From the NCBI RefSeq assembly GCF_041260665.1, contig NZ_JBGCCT010000029.1, positions 1 through 64,000 of the forward strand: a stretch of 64,000 nucleotides of DNA, in the 5' to 3' direction. Below the pieces are notes generated by a model. That model had not been told where the DNA came from, did not search any database, and saw nothing but the letters and a program-made list of their open reading frames with translations. Origin of the DNA: Catenulispora sp. GP43 (GTDB lineage Bacteria > Actinomycetota > Actinomycetes > Streptomycetales > Catenulisporaceae). The translations under genes and the position numbers were made by a program. This document shows positions 44,085-53,374 of the stretch, piece after piece. The stretch's first letter is position 1; every line of letters starts with the position of its first letter.

Positions 44085-44675
44085 CTACGGGACCTTTCCC
44101 ATCTCCCGCCGCCGCGCGGCCACTTCGGCGACGTACGCCTCCCACACCTCGAAGAAGTCCTCCGCCGACGGGACGCCGTCCAAGGTCGCGAACGTCCCGA
44201 CCCAGTCGCGGTCCAACCGCGCTGTCGTACGGCCCTCGGCCGTGCGCAGCCAGACGCTGGCCGACTCGCTGCTTTGACCGTCGAAGACGAAGTTGAACTG
44301 ATACAGACGCTGCGAGCAGAGCCTCGAACCCGCCACGAGGTCGGGCACCGCCTCAGGATTGCGGCGCAGCTCCCACACGATGCCCGTCGGCGACGTGTGG
44401 ATCTCCGGAGCGGCGCGCCCGTCGAGCCTGCGCAGTGGATGGCCGACGGGAAGCGCCGACGGGTCGGCCGGGTCCGGCCGGTCGAACCAGATGCCCTGCG
44501 CGATGACTTCGACGAACTCGCCGTGGAACACGAACAAGTAGTGCCGATACGTCTCCAACAGCGGCGTCCGATAGTGCGCGACCTCGTACTCATGGCGTTC
44601 GAGCAGCCACGGCGAATCGGAGATCTCGTATACCCAATCGCCCCGCCTATACGGGGCTGCCCCCGGGTACGGCAT
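44085..44675 (-). CDS. Hypothetical protein, unknown family
   Basis: I do not recognise this 196-residue protein. It is soluble, with many aromatic residues, and a beta-rich pattern (YRHYLFVFHGEFVEVIAQGIWF, then IVWELRRNPEAVPDL). The ATG at 44675 has CGGAGAG four bases upstream. Third-position GC is lower than in the neighbours but still coding-like. It lies in a run of poorly conserved small genes between suf and the sugar operon, a probable site of gene acquisition. Confidence 0.65.
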   Translation of the reverse strand: MPYPGAAPYRRGDWVYEISDSPWLLERHEYEVAHYRTPLLETYRHYLFVFHGEFVEVIAQGIWFDRPDPADPSALPVGHPLRRLDGRAAPEIHTSPTGIVWELRRNPEAVPDLVAGSRLCSQRLYQFNFVFDGQSSESASVWLRTAEGRTTARLDRDWVGTFATLDGVPSAEDFFEVWEAYVAEVAARRREMGKVP

Positions 44676-44889
44676 GTGCTCTCCGCGACACACCCGCGCC
44701 GCGTCCAAGCCCCTCGAATGTCACCCGGCCCTGGCCGACGTCCTCGCCGTACGGCAAAGGGAAGTAGAGCGCGTCGCAAGCCTCGTTCCTACCGCTTCGC
44801 ATCGCTCCGAAGCCGACATACTCCAGGCGTGGCCTGTCCACCCGATCCGCCTGAAGCGGCACGACCAAGGCATGTGCGAGAGGAGGCAT
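44647..44889 (-). CDS. Small hypothetical protein, doubtful
   Basis: An 80-residue open frame with protein-like composition in its first two thirds (RLEYVGFGAMRSGRNEACDALYFPLPYGEDVGQG). Its last 28 bases overlap the start of the gene at 44085-44675. GGAGG is 14 bases before the ATG, too far for a good site. It could be a small cotranscribed gene or the frame-shifted 5' part of the downstream gene. I have no family match. Confidence 0.3.
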   Translation of the reverse strand: MPPLAHALVVPLQADRVDRPRLEYVGFGAMRSGRNEACDALYFPLPYGEDVGQGRVTFEGLGRGAGVSRRAHAVPGGSPV

Positions 44890-44937
44890 GCACGCACGCT
44901 ACGCAAGCCTCCGCCGCGCTCACACTTCATCTATCCG

Positions 44938-45855
44938 CTATATCGACTCCGCGTGCCCCACCAGCGCCGCCGCCCCGATCAGCCCGGCATCGCCGCCGAG
45001 CGCCGCCGGGTGCACCGTCACATCCCGTGTGAACGACAGCCGCGCGTACTCCTTCAGGTGCTCGCGCAGCGGGCCGAACAGCAACTCCCCCGACTTCGCC
45101 ACGCCGCCGCCGATCACCGCGGCCTCGATGTCCACCAGGGCCGCGGTGCCGGCGATCGCCGCCGCGAGCGCCCTGGCCGAGCGGTCGAACGAGGCCAGCG
45201 CGATCGGGTCGCCGGCCACCGCCGACGCCGCCACCTCCGCGGCCGTCGCCTCGGTCGCGGGGCCGCCGCCGGGGCGCTGCCAGCCTTCGCGGACCGCGCG
45301 CGCGGCGATGGCCGTGCCGCTGGAGATGATCTCCACGCAGCCGCGGGCGCCGCAGGGGCAGGGCGGGCCGTCGAGCTCCACGCACATGTGCCCGATGTGC
45401 CCGGCGTTGCCGCTGGGGCCGGGGCGCAGGCGGCCGCCGAGGATCAGACCGCCGCCGACGCCGGTGGAGACCACCATGCACAGCACGTTCTCGCGGCCCT
45501 TCGCGGCGCCGCGCCAGTGCTCGCCGGCGGCCATCGCGACGCCGTCGCCGGCCAGCGTCACCGGCCGGCCGGTGACATCGGCGACCCGCTCGACCAGCGG
45601 GAAGTCGCGCCAGGCGGGGATGTTCACCGGGCTGATGGTGCCCTTGGAGGCGTCGATGGGCCCGGCGCTGCCGATGCCCACGGCCGTCACCTGCTCCCAG
45701 CGGGGGTCCGCGGTCAGGGCCGCGAGCAGGTCCTGGACCGCCGACACCGGTTCGACGGCCGGCGTCGGCCGCTCGTGCCGGGCCAGGAGCTCGCCCTCGG
45801 CATCGACCAACCCCGCCGCGATCTTGGTGCCGCCGATGTCGATGGCCGCGTACAC
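44938..45855 (-). CDS. ROK family sugar kinase
   Basis: A 305-residue ROK-family kinase that phosphorylates a hexose or N-acetylhexosamine. The ATP-binding AIDIGGTK is at the start, the sugar-binding ROK signature is NAGHIGHMCVELDGPPCPCGARGCVE, and the zinc-binding cysteines are in it. The GTG at 45855 has GGAGGA upstream. A longer form begins at 45888. It is the last gene of the sugar operon, so I infer that it phosphorylates the released mannose, glucose or N-acetylglucosamine. Confidence 0.9.
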   Translation of the reverse strand: MYAAIDIGGTKIAAGLVDAEGELLARHERPTPAVEPVSAVQDLLAALTADPRWEQVTAVGIGSAGPIDASKGTISPVNIPAWRDFPLVERVADVTGRPVTLAGDGVAMAAGEHWRGAAKGRENVLCMVVSTGVGGGLILGGRLRPGPSGNAGHIGHMCVELDGPPCPCGARGCVEIISSGTAIAARAVREGWQRPGGGPATEATAAEVAASAVAGDPIALASFDRSARALAAAIAGTAALVDIEAAVIGGGVAKSGELLFGPLREHLKEYARLSFTRDVTVHPAALGGDAGLIGAAALVGHAESI

Positions 45856-45901
45856 ACTTCCTCCGGGTGCTCTTGTGAACGTTCTCAACGAACGGGCGAA
45901 A

Positions 45902-45938
45902 CCGCCGAGCCGGGGGCTCAGGATCCCCGGCTCGGCGG
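45902..45938. terminator. 14-bp hairpin between aldo/keto reductase and ROK kinase genes
   Basis: CCGCCGAGCCGGGG and CCCCGGCTCGGCGG are perfect complements with a 9-base loop. It sits within the operon gap, so it may terminate or attenuate transcription before the kinase gene. Confidence 0.65.
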
Positions 45939-45976
45939 CGGTTTGCGAGACTGCGTCCGGCCTGTGGACCGAACGG

Positions 45977-46987
45977 CTAGCCGAGCGCCAGTTCGTCGAT
46001 GGCGGCCAGTTCCTCGGCGGTGAACTCCGGCCCGGACACCGCGGCCACGTTCTCCTCCAGCTGCGCCACCGACGAGGCGCCGATCAGCGCCGAGGTCATC
46101 CGCGGGTCGCGGACCACCCACTGCGTGGCCATCTGCGCCAGCGACTGCCCGCGCTTGCCGGCCAGCTCGTTGAGCCCGCGCAGCTTGGCCAGCACCTCGG
46201 GCGTGAGGTTGTCCTTGGACAGGAACCGGCCGACCGAGGCCCGCGAGCCGGCCGGGATGTTCCCGTCCAGGTACCGCGAGGTCAGCAGCCCCTGCTGCAG
46301 CGGGCTGAAGGCGATGCAGCCCATGCCGGTCTCGGCGGTGGCGTCCAGCAGCGAGTCCTCCTCGATCCAGCGGTTCAGGATCGAGTACGAAGGCTGGTGG
46401 ATCAGCGCCCGCACACCCATGTCGCGCAGCAGCGCCGCGGCCTCGCGCGTCTGCTCGGAGTTGTAGGAGGAGATGCCGACGTACAGCGCCTTGCCCTGCT
46501 GCACGGCCGAAGCCAGCGCACCCATCGTCTCCTCCAGCGGAGTCTCCGGGTCGAAGCGGTGCGAGTAGAAGATGTCGACGTAGTCCAGGCCCATCCGGGC
46601 CAGCGACTGGTCCAGGGAGGCCAGCAGGTACTTGCGCGAGCCCCACTCGCCGTACGGCCCGGGCCACATGTCGTACCCGGCCTTGGTGGAGATCACCAGC
46701 TCGTCCCGGTAGGGCCGGAAGTCCTGGGCGAACACGTGCCCGAAGTTGATCTCGGCCGAGCCGTAGGGCGGCCCGTAGTTGTTCGCCAGGTCGAAGTGCG
46801 TGACCCCGAGGTCGAAGGCCCGCCGCAGCACCGCGCGCTGGTCCTCCAGCGGCTTGCCGTCCCCGAAGTTGTGCCACAGCCCGAGCGAGACCAGCGGCAG
46901 CTTCAGCCCGCTCAGACCGCTGCGCCGATAAGGCATGCGGTCGTCGTAGCGCCCCGGATCGGCAGAGTAGGTGGGAAGGACGTTCAT
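45977..46987 (-). CDS. Aldo/keto reductase
   Basis: A 336-residue aldo/keto reductase, closest in pattern to YghZ/Kv-beta-type enzymes. The catalytic tetrad is Asp (FDLANNYG), Tyr in NNYG, Lys (VISTKAGYDMW) and His (DIFYSHRFD). It reduces a carbonyl with NADPH. It lies directly after the alpha-mannosidase (five-base gap), so a role in mannose or glyceraldehyde metabolism is plausible but not shown. Confidence 0.9.
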   Translation of the reverse strand: MNVLPTYSADPGRYDDRMPYRRSGLSGLKLPLVSLGLWHNFGDGKPLEDQRAVLRRAFDLGVTHFDLANNYGPPYGSAEINFGHVFAQDFRPYRDELVISTKAGYDMWPGPYGEWGSRKYLLASLDQSLARMGLDYVDIFYSHRFDPETPLEETMGALASAVQQGKALYVGISSYNSEQTREAAALLRDMGVRALIHQPSYSILNRWIEEDSLLDATAETGMGCIAFSPLQQGLLTSRYLDGNIPAGSRASVGRFLSKDNLTPEVLAKLRGLNELAGKRGQSLAQMATQWVVRDPRMTSALIGASSVAQLEENVAAVSGPEFTAEELAAIDELALG

Positions 46988-46992
46988 CGGGT

Positions 46993-49900
46993 TCAGGCCT
47001 CCGAACCGGTCGTGCGAGTGAAGCGGAGTGTGACGAGCTGGAACGGCCGCAGACTCAGGCGGAGTCCATCGTTGTCCGAGACCACGGTCACACCTTCTCG
47101 GGTGATCGGCCGCTCTAGCAAATCGCAGATCTCAAAGCCCGAGAAACCGAAGTTCGGGGTGACGCGCGCCGAGGCCCGGCCGCCGTGCGACTCATAGACG
47201 CGCAGGATCACGTCGCCGCTGCGGTCGTCCGCGAGCTTGACGGCGGAGGCGGTGACGGCGTCGTTGTCGATGGTGAACAGGGGCTCGACCGCCGAGGTCC
47301 CGCCCATCCGCTCGGCCGGCAGGTTGACCGAGTACCCCTCGCGCACCGCGTCGCCGATCCCGGCGCCGGGCACCAGCGCGTGCTGGAAGTGGTGCACACC
47401 CTGGTCGGTCTCGGGGTCCGGGAACCGCGGCGCGCGCAGCAGCGAGATCCGCGCGGTCGTGGTGGTGCCGCCGTCCTCGCGGACCGTCCGGGTCACGTCG
47501 TGGCCGTAGGTCGAGCCGCTGACCAGCGCCACGCCCCAGCCCGGCTCCTCGAAGTGCACGAACCGGTGGTTGCAGGCCTCGAACTTCGCGGCCTCCCACG
47601 AGGTGTTCGTGTGCGTCGGCCGGAAGATGTGGCCGAACTGGGTCTCCGAGGCGTAGCGGTCGGCGTGGATGTCCAGCGGGAACGCGAGCTTCAGGAACTT
47701 CTCGGTCTCGTGCCAGTCGACCGTCGTGGTGATCTCCAGGCGCTTGGCCCCGGTCCGCAGGGTCAGGCGCTGCGCGACCTTGGACGCGCCGAACGAGCGG
47801 TACACCGAGACCCGGATCTGCCCGGGCGCGGAGTCGCTCTCGACCTCGATCTTGTCGACGTCGGTCAGGTCGGTCACGGTGTTGCGGTAGAACTCGTCGA
47901 CGTCCCAGGCGTCCCACATGTTCGGGAAGTCCGGGTGGATCTGAAGCAGGTTGGCCGCGGCGCCGGCCGGGACCGTCTCGCGGCCGGCCTCGATGTCGAA
48001 CGCCGACACCACCAGGCCGCGGTCGTCGATCTCGACCCGCAGCAGCCCGTTGTCCAGGACGTGGCCGCCGCCGGCCCGCTCGGTGACCGAGGTCTGCCCC
48101 GGGCCCGAGTCGGCCACGCGCGCACCGCCGGCCGGCACCCCCTCCCGCGTGTGGGGCGTCGCGTTGAAGACGACCCGGTCCGCGTGGTCGGCGACCTCGT
48201 CGCCGGACATCGAGCCCTGGGCCTCCAGGACCAGCCCCGTCAACTCCGCGCCGAGCTCGGCGTAGGTCTTCTCGGCCTCGCGGTGCACCCACGCGATCGA
48301 GGATCCCGGCAGGATGTCATGGAACTGGTGCAACAGCACCGTCTTCCAGATCCGGTCCAACGCGGCGTACGGGTACTCGAACGCGTTCCGCACCGCGGCC
48401 GTGGCGGCCCACAGCTCAGCCTCGCGCAGCAAGTGCTCGCTGCGCCGGTTCCCCTGCTTGGTCCCCGCCTGGCTGGTCAGCGTGGCCCGGTGCAGCTCCA
48501 GGTACAGCTCCCCCACCCACACCGGCGGGTTCTGATACTCGGCCTCGGCCTTGGCGAAGAAGTCCGCGGGCTTCTCCCACGCGACCTTCGCCGAGCCCTC
48601 CAGGTCCTTCATCCGCCGCGCCTTGGCGACCATCTCGCGCGTGGTCCCGCCGCCGCCGTCACCCCAGCCGGTGGGGGCCAGCGACACCGAGGCGCGGCCC
48701 TTGTCCTTGAAGTTGCGGGCGGCGTGCGCGATCTCGCTGCCCTTCATCGAGCAGTTGTAGGTGTCGATCGGCGGGAAGTGCGTGAAGATCCGGGTGCCGT
48801 CGATGCCCTCCCACAGGAAGGTGTGGTGCGGGAACTTGTTGACCTGGCTCCAGCTGATCTTCTGAGTCAGTAGCCACTTGCTGCCGGCCGCCTTGATGAT
48901 CTGCGGCAGGCCCCCGGCGAAGCCGAAGGTGTCCGGCAGCCAGGCCTCGTCGTTCTCGACGCCGAACTCGTCCAGGAAGAAGCGCTTGCCGTGCACGAAC
49001 TGGCGGGCCATCGCCTCCGAGCCGGGCATGTTCGTGTCCGACTCCACCCACATGCCGCCGGCCGGGACGAAGCGGCCCTCGGCGACGGCCTTCTTGACCT
49101 TCTCGTAGACCTCGGGGCGGTGGGTCTTGATGAAGTCGTACTGCGCGGCCTGGGACATCGTGTAGATGAACTCGGGCTCGGAGTCCAGCAGGTTGGTCAT
49201 GTTCGCCGTGGTGCGCGCGACCTTGCGCACCGTCTCGCGCAGCGGCCACAGCCAGGCCGAGTCGATGTGCGCGTGGCCGATGGCGGAGATCTTGTGCGCC
49301 GAGGGCACGGCCGGCTTGGCCAGCACCTCGGCCAGGCACTCCCGGGCCGCGGCGGCGGTGGCGTTCACGTTCTGCAGGTCGACGGCGTCCAGCGCCTTCT
49401 CCACCGCGCGCACGATGTCATAACGGCGCGCCGAGTCCTCGGGCAGCTCGGCCATGAGCTCGCCGAGGACCTCCAGGTCGGCGACCAGGTTCCAGACCGT
49501 CTCGTCGAAGACCGCCAGCTCCAGCTTCTCCAGCCGGTACTGCGGCTCGTCGCCGGCCGTCTCCTTGTCGCCGAGCAGCGTCGGCAGGAAGGGGTGGTAG
49601 TCCAGGATCACCGGGTTCGAGGCCGCCTCGACGTGCAGCAGCACGTCCTCGCCGCCCTCGGCGCGGTCGGCCACGCGCACCCACTGGTTGCGCGGGTTCA
49701 GGCCCTTCACCGGCGAGCCGTCCGGCCGGTAGACCAGGCCCTCGCACTGGAAGCCGGGCATGTTCTTGTCGAACCCGAGGTCGATGATCGCCTCGACGGT
49801 CTTGCCCGCCCACCGCTCGGGCACCGTCCCGGCGACCGTCAGCCAGCTGGTGCCCCACGGCGCGCCCCACCGGTCGCCGACCGCGACCGGCTCGCGCGGC

Positions 49901-50052
49901 GCGGCCAAGCCTTCGGCGACCGGCACCGGCTCGCCGGGCGCGACCCAGATCGAACCCGTCAACGGCACCGACTCCGGGTAGATCGCCGGAGTGATGCGCT
50001 CCTCCAGGACGCGCTTCAGGCGGTGTTCCACCAAGGACCGGTTATCGTGCAT
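46993..50052 (-). CDS. GH38 alpha-mannosidase
   Basis: A 1019-residue glycoside hydrolase family 38 alpha-mannosidase. The metal site begins with GHAHIDSAWLWPLRET (about H261 and D263), and the nucleophile is Asp in GGMWVESDTNMPG (about D338). The C-terminal beta-domains include HDVTRTV. No signal peptide is present, so it acts in the cytoplasm on imported oligosaccharides. The ATG at 50052 has GGGAG eight bases upstream. It follows the GH5-like gene by four bases. Confidence 0.95.
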   Translation of the reverse strand: MHDNRSLVEHRLKRVLEERITPAIYPESVPLTGSIWVAPGEPVPVAEGLAAPREPVAVGDRWGAPWGTSWLTVAGTVPERWAGKTVEAIIDLGFDKNMPGFQCEGLVYRPDGSPVKGLNPRNQWVRVADRAEGGEDVLLHVEAASNPVILDYHPFLPTLLGDKETAGDEPQYRLEKLELAVFDETVWNLVADLEVLGELMAELPEDSARRYDIVRAVEKALDAVDLQNVNATAAAARECLAEVLAKPAVPSAHKISAIGHAHIDSAWLWPLRETVRKVARTTANMTNLLDSEPEFIYTMSQAAQYDFIKTHRPEVYEKVKKAVAEGRFVPAGGMWVESDTNMPGSEAMARQFVHGKRFFLDEFGVENDEAWLPDTFGFAGGLPQIIKAAGSKWLLTQKISWSQVNKFPHHTFLWEGIDGTRIFTHFPPIDTYNCSMKGSEIAHAARNFKDKGRASVSLAPTGWGDGGGGTTREMVAKARRMKDLEGSAKVAWEKPADFFAKAEAEYQNPPVWVGELYLELHRATLTSQAGTKQGNRRSEHLLREAELWAATAAVRNAFEYPYAALDRIWKTVLLHQFHDILPGSSIAWVHREAEKTYAELGAELTGLVLEAQGSMSGDEVADHADRVVFNATPHTREGVPAGGARVADSGPGQTSVTERAGGGHVLDNGLLRVEIDDRGLVVSAFDIEAGRETVPAGAAANLLQIHPDFPNMWDAWDVDEFYRNTVTDLTDVDKIEVESDSAPGQIRVSVYRSFGASKVAQRLTLRTGAKRLEITTTVDWHETEKFLKLAFPLDIHADRYASETQFGHIFRPTHTNTSWEAAKFEACNHRFVHFEEPGWGVALVSGSTYGHDVTRTVREDGGTTTTARISLLRAPRFPDPETDQGVHHFQHALVPGAGIGDAVREGYSVNLPAERMGGTSAVEPLFTIDNDAVTASAVKLADDRSGDVILRVYESHGGRASARVTPNFGFSGFEICDLLERPITREGVTVVSDNDGLRLSLRPFQLVTLRFTRTTGSEA

Positions 50053-50056
50053 CGCT

Positions 50057-51442
50057 TTAGCTCCCAACGTCCTCGACGGCCAGCACCTCGGTGATGCCGC
50101 GCGCAGTCAAGTGATTCTTATCCCCAGCGAGCCCGGCGAGTACAGCTGTCGGCCGGGCACCTTCTTCCAACAGACGCATGAAGGCTTCGTAGAAACGGCC
50201 GCCGGGGGCGCACGTGGCGCGCGCCGTGACCTCTTCGGGCAGGTCCAGGACCAGGCCGACGCTCCGCGCCGCGGGCGGCGCCCAGGTCTCGCGGACCTCG
50301 CCGACGATCTTGGCCAGCTCCAGTCCGGCCGGCTTGGCCTCGCGGGCGGTGGTCAACAGCCCGAGGCTGTACTCCAGCTCGGGGAAGTCGGCCAGGTCCT
50401 TGCTCACGTCGTGCGAGCACCACCAGGTGACGCCCCACAGGTCCGGGCAGTCGAGCGCGTTAGCGACGGTCGCGCGGGTGAAGTCGGCCGCCTTGTCCGC
50501 CGGGATGTGCGGCTGCGGCGCGCCGACCTCCTGCAGCCACACCGGCCGGTGCGGCTCGGCGGACCAGGCCTTGGACAGCTCGATCATGTATTCGGCGTGG
50601 TGCGCCACGGCCGCCGAGTCCGTGCCGTAGCGCTGCTGCGTGCCGTTGAAGACCCAGGAGTGGATCGCGGTCGCGGCGCCGTACCGGGCGGCGTGCGCCG
50701 GGGTGAAGGGATGGTCGTCGAGGTACCAGGCGGCGTCGTACGAGCAGTGCAGGTGGAACTTGCCCGGCGCGCCCTGCTCGCAGGCCTCGAGCAGCCGGTC
50801 CAGCCACGCCGCCGCCTGCGCGGAGGTGATGCGGTCCGGGTCCGGGTGCGGGTCGCCGGAGAACTGGTTGGTCTCGTTGCCGAGGGTCATCCCGATGAAG
50901 TTGGGCCGGTCGGCCAGCGCCGCGGCCAGCGTGCGCAGGTACTCGGCCTCCCCGGCGACCACGTCGGGGTCGGTGAACATGTTCCGGCGGTGCCAGGTGC
51001 TGACCCAGGCCGGCTGGAAGTCGAAGCTGGACAGGTGGCCCTGCAGTCCGTCGACGTTGACGTCCAGGCCGCGCTCGCCGGCGGCGTCGGCCAGCGCCAC
51101 CAGCTGCTCGACGGCGCGCGGGCGGATCAGGGTGCGGTTGGGCTGGAACACCGGCCACAGCGGGAAGACCCGCACGTGGTCCAGGCCGAGCGCGGCGATC
51201 GAGTCCAGATCGGCGCGCACGGAGTCCAGGTCGAAGTCGAGCCAGTGGTGGAACCAGCCGGCGCTGGGGGTGTAGTTGACGCCGAAGCGGGGGGTGCGCG
51301 GTGTGGGCCGCGCCGGGAGCGGCTGCGTCGTCGCGGCCTGGGCCGTCGGAGCCTGCGTCGTCGGGGCCTGCGTCGTCGGGGCCTGCGTCGTCGTGGGCTG
51401 CGTCGTCGTGGGCTGCGTGGCGGCCAGCGGTGCTGCGGTCAT
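50057..51442 (-). CDS. GH5-like beta-glycosidase, possible beta-mannosidase
   Basis: A 461-residue clan GH-A enzyme. The acid/base is Glu190 in LGNETNQF and the nucleophile is Glu305 in WLQEVGAP. FGVNYTPSAGWFHHW and VRVFPLWPVFQPN resemble the GH5 subfamily that includes bacterial N-glycan core beta-mannosidases, as I recall, not tested. Residues 8-42 are a Thr/Gln/Ala/Pro pentapeptide repeat encoded by 15-bp tandem DNA repeats. No signal peptide is seen. It lies in the same operon as the GH38 and ABC genes. Confidence 0.82.
   Translation of the reverse strand: MTAAPLAATQPTTTQPTTTQAPTTQAPTTQAPTAQAATTQPLPARPTPRTPRFGVNYTPSAGWFHHWLDFDLDSVRADLDSIAALGLDHVRVFPLWPVFQPNRTLIRPRAVEQLVALADAAGERGLDVNVDGLQGHLSSFDFQPAWVSTWHRRNMFTDPDVVAGEAEYLRTLAAALADRPNFIGMTLGNETNQFSGDPHPDPDRITSAQAAAWLDRLLEACEQGAPGKFHLHCSYDAAWYLDDHPFTPAHAARYGAATAIHSWVFNGTQQRYGTDSAAVAHHAEYMIELSKAWSAEPHRPVWLQEVGAPQPHIPADKAADFTRATVANALDCPDLWGVTWWCSHDVSKDLADFPELEYSLGLLTTAREAKPAGLELAKIVGEVRETWAPPAARSVGLVLDLPEEVTARATCAPGGRFYEAFMRLLEEGARPTAVLAGLAGDKNHLTARGITEVLAVEDVGS
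51321..51425. repeat. 15-bp tandem repeat, seven units, in GH5-like N-terminus
   Basis: Seven 15-base units (51321, 51336, 51351, 51366, 51381, 51396, 51411) share GCCTGCGTCGTCGGG-type sequence. Two central units are identical. Each unit encodes five residues of the Thr/Gln/Ala/Pro repeat on the minus strand. Confidence 0.85.
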
Positions 51443-51506
51443 GGCGGGGGTGGGCTTCCCTCGTGTGTGTTCGGGTGGATCTGGTGCCGGGTGGCGCGGG
51501 CGCGGA

Positions 51507-52448
51507 TCAGCCCTTGATGGCGCCCTCGGCGACGCCTCGGAAGAAGTACCGTTGCAGGATCAGGAACAGCGCGAGGATCGGCAGCAGCGCCATCATGGTT
51601 CCGGCCGCGATGGTGCGCGGGTCGTGCGACCACTGGCCGTTCAGGTAGGACAGGCCGACGGTGAGCGTGAGCTTGTTCGGGCTCTGCAGCACCAGCAGCG
51701 GCCACAGGAAGTCGTCCCAGGCGCCGATGAAGGCGAAGATCGAGATCACGCTCAGCGTGCCCTTAACCGACGGCAGGCCGACGTAGCGCATCCGCTGCAG
51801 GACATTGGCGCCGTCGATAATCGCGGCCTCCTCCACCTCCTTGGGCAGCGCCATGAACGCGTTGCGCATGAGCAGCACGTTGGTCATGGCGATCATGTCC
51901 GGCAGACAGACCCCGAGGATCGAGTCGCCCAGGCCCATGCTGGTGATCATCTGGAACTTGGAGATGATCGTCACCTCGGCCGGCAGGATCAGCGTCGCGA
52001 CGAACACCCCGAGCAGCAGCTTGCGGCCCTTGAACTTCAGCCTGGCCAGCACGTAGCCGGCCAGCGTGGCGCCGATGACGTTGCCGGTGACGTTGATGAC
52101 GGCCACGGTCAGCGAGTTCAGCGCGAAGTGCCACACCGGGATGGTGTTCTGCACCTCGCCGTAGTTGCCGAGCGTGGGATGGTGCGGCAGCAGCTGGATG
52201 TTCTGGGTGTAGACGTCCTCGGCCTTGCTCTTCAGCGAGGTCGACAGCTCCCACAGCATCGGGCCGATCGAGATCAGCAGCACGACGATCAGCGCGGCGT
52301 AGCGCAGGACCAGCCCGTGCGGCGTCGGCGCGTCGAAGATGGGCGAGCGCCCCTTGCGGTCCGGATGCCGGACCGCGGTACCGCGGCGCGCCGGCCGCTT
52401 CCCGCGCGTCTTCGACTCGCGGCTGTCCTCGGCGGTGGTCGCGGTCAC
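51507..52448 (-). CDS. Carbohydrate ABC transporter permease, MalG type
   Basis: A 313-residue inner-membrane permease of the CUT1 group with six transmembrane segments. The EAA loop region EEAAIIDGANVLQRMRYVGLPSVKGTL is present. The N-terminal 35 residues are basic. GTG 52448 overlaps the preceding permease stop (GTGA). No ATPase is encoded nearby. A shared MsiK-like ATPase elsewhere is likely, as in Streptomyces sugar uptake. Confidence 0.92.
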   Translation of the reverse strand: MTATTAEDSRESKTRGKRPARRGTAVRHPDRKGRSPIFDAPTPHGLVLRYAALIVVLLISIGPMLWELSTSLKSKAEDVYTQNIQLLPHHPTLGNYGEVQNTIPVWHFALNSLTVAVINVTGNVIGATLAGYVLARLKFKGRKLLLGVFVATLILPAEVTIISKFQMITSMGLGDSILGVCLPDMIAMTNVLLMRNAFMALPKEVEEAAIIDGANVLQRMRYVGLPSVKGTLSVISIFAFIGAWDDFLWPLLVLQSPNKLTLTVGLSYLNGQWSHDPRTIAAGTMMALLPILALFLILQRYFFRGVAEGAIKG

Positions 52449-53326
52449 GACTCCTCCTGGCTGTTCTTGTTCAGGCGGGTCAGGAACAACAGCGGGATGG
52501 CGGTGAGGAAGAACAGGAACACGCTGATCGCGCTGGCGTACCCGAGGCGGCCGTCGCTGCCGGAGGCCGCCTGCTGCACCAGCATCACGATCGACACGTC
52601 CTGGCCCCCGACGCCGCCGGTCGCGCCGCCGAGGATGTACAGCTCGCTGAACACCCGCATGGCGTTCACCGCGATCAGCACCGAGATCAGGATCATGGTG
52701 CCGCGCACCCCGGGAACGGTGACGCTCCAGAACCGGCGCACCGACCCGGCGCCGTCCACGGCGGCGGCCTCATGCAGCTCCCGCCGCACGCTGCCCAGCG
52801 CGGACATGTACAGGAGCATGTAGTAGCCCAGGCCCTTCCACACCGTCAGCGCGATGGCACTGAGCAGCAGCAGCCACCGGTCGGTGAGGAACGGGACCGT
52901 CTTGTGGACGACGCCCATGGTCTGCAGCAGGTTGTTGAACAGACCGCGGTCGTCGAGCATCCACTTCCAGATCAGGGCCACGGTCACCGCCGAAGCGATG
53001 ACCGGGAAGTAGAAAGCGGTCCGGAAGAAGGCGATGCCGCGGATGTTCCGCTGCACCAGCATGGCCAGCAGCAGCGGAAGCAGCGTGAGCAGCGGGACGC
53101 AGATCACCATGAAGACGATGGTGTTGATCACCGCGTCCCGGATGTGCGGGTCATGCCACAGAAGCCAGTAGTTCTTCAGACCGATGAAGTGCCCACCGGT
53201 GAGCTGGTGCACGTTCGTGAACGACAACGTGACGGTGTTGATCGCCGGCCACACGCTGAACAGCGCGAGCCATACCAGCGCCGGCAGCATCAGCAGCCAT
53301 GGGGTGTAGAACCGGTGGGACCTCAT
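52445..53326 (-). CDS. Carbohydrate ABC transporter permease, MalF type
   Basis: A 293-residue CUT1-type permease with six transmembrane helices and the EAA loop ELHEAAAVDGAGSVRRFWSVTVPGVRGT. It pairs with the permease at 51507 and lies downstream of the binding-protein gene. It is in the middle of the operon and overlaps the next gene by four bases. Confidence 0.92.
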   Translation of the reverse strand: MRSHRFYTPWLLMLPALVWLALFSVWPAINTVTLSFTNVHQLTGGHFIGLKNYWLLWHDPHIRDAVINTIVFMVICVPLLTLLPLLLAMLVQRNIRGIAFFRTAFYFPVIASAVTVALIWKWMLDDRGLFNNLLQTMGVVHKTVPFLTDRWLLLLSAIALTVWKGLGYYMLLYMSALGSVRRELHEAAAVDGAGSVRRFWSVTVPGVRGTMILISVLIAVNAMRVFSELYILGGATGGVGGQDVSIVMLVQQAASGSDGRLGYASAISVFLFFLTAIPLLFLTRLNKNSQEES

Positions 53327-53374
53327 CGGTTTCCTCTAACTCCTATTACTCCTACTCAGGCCTGGGGACACACA

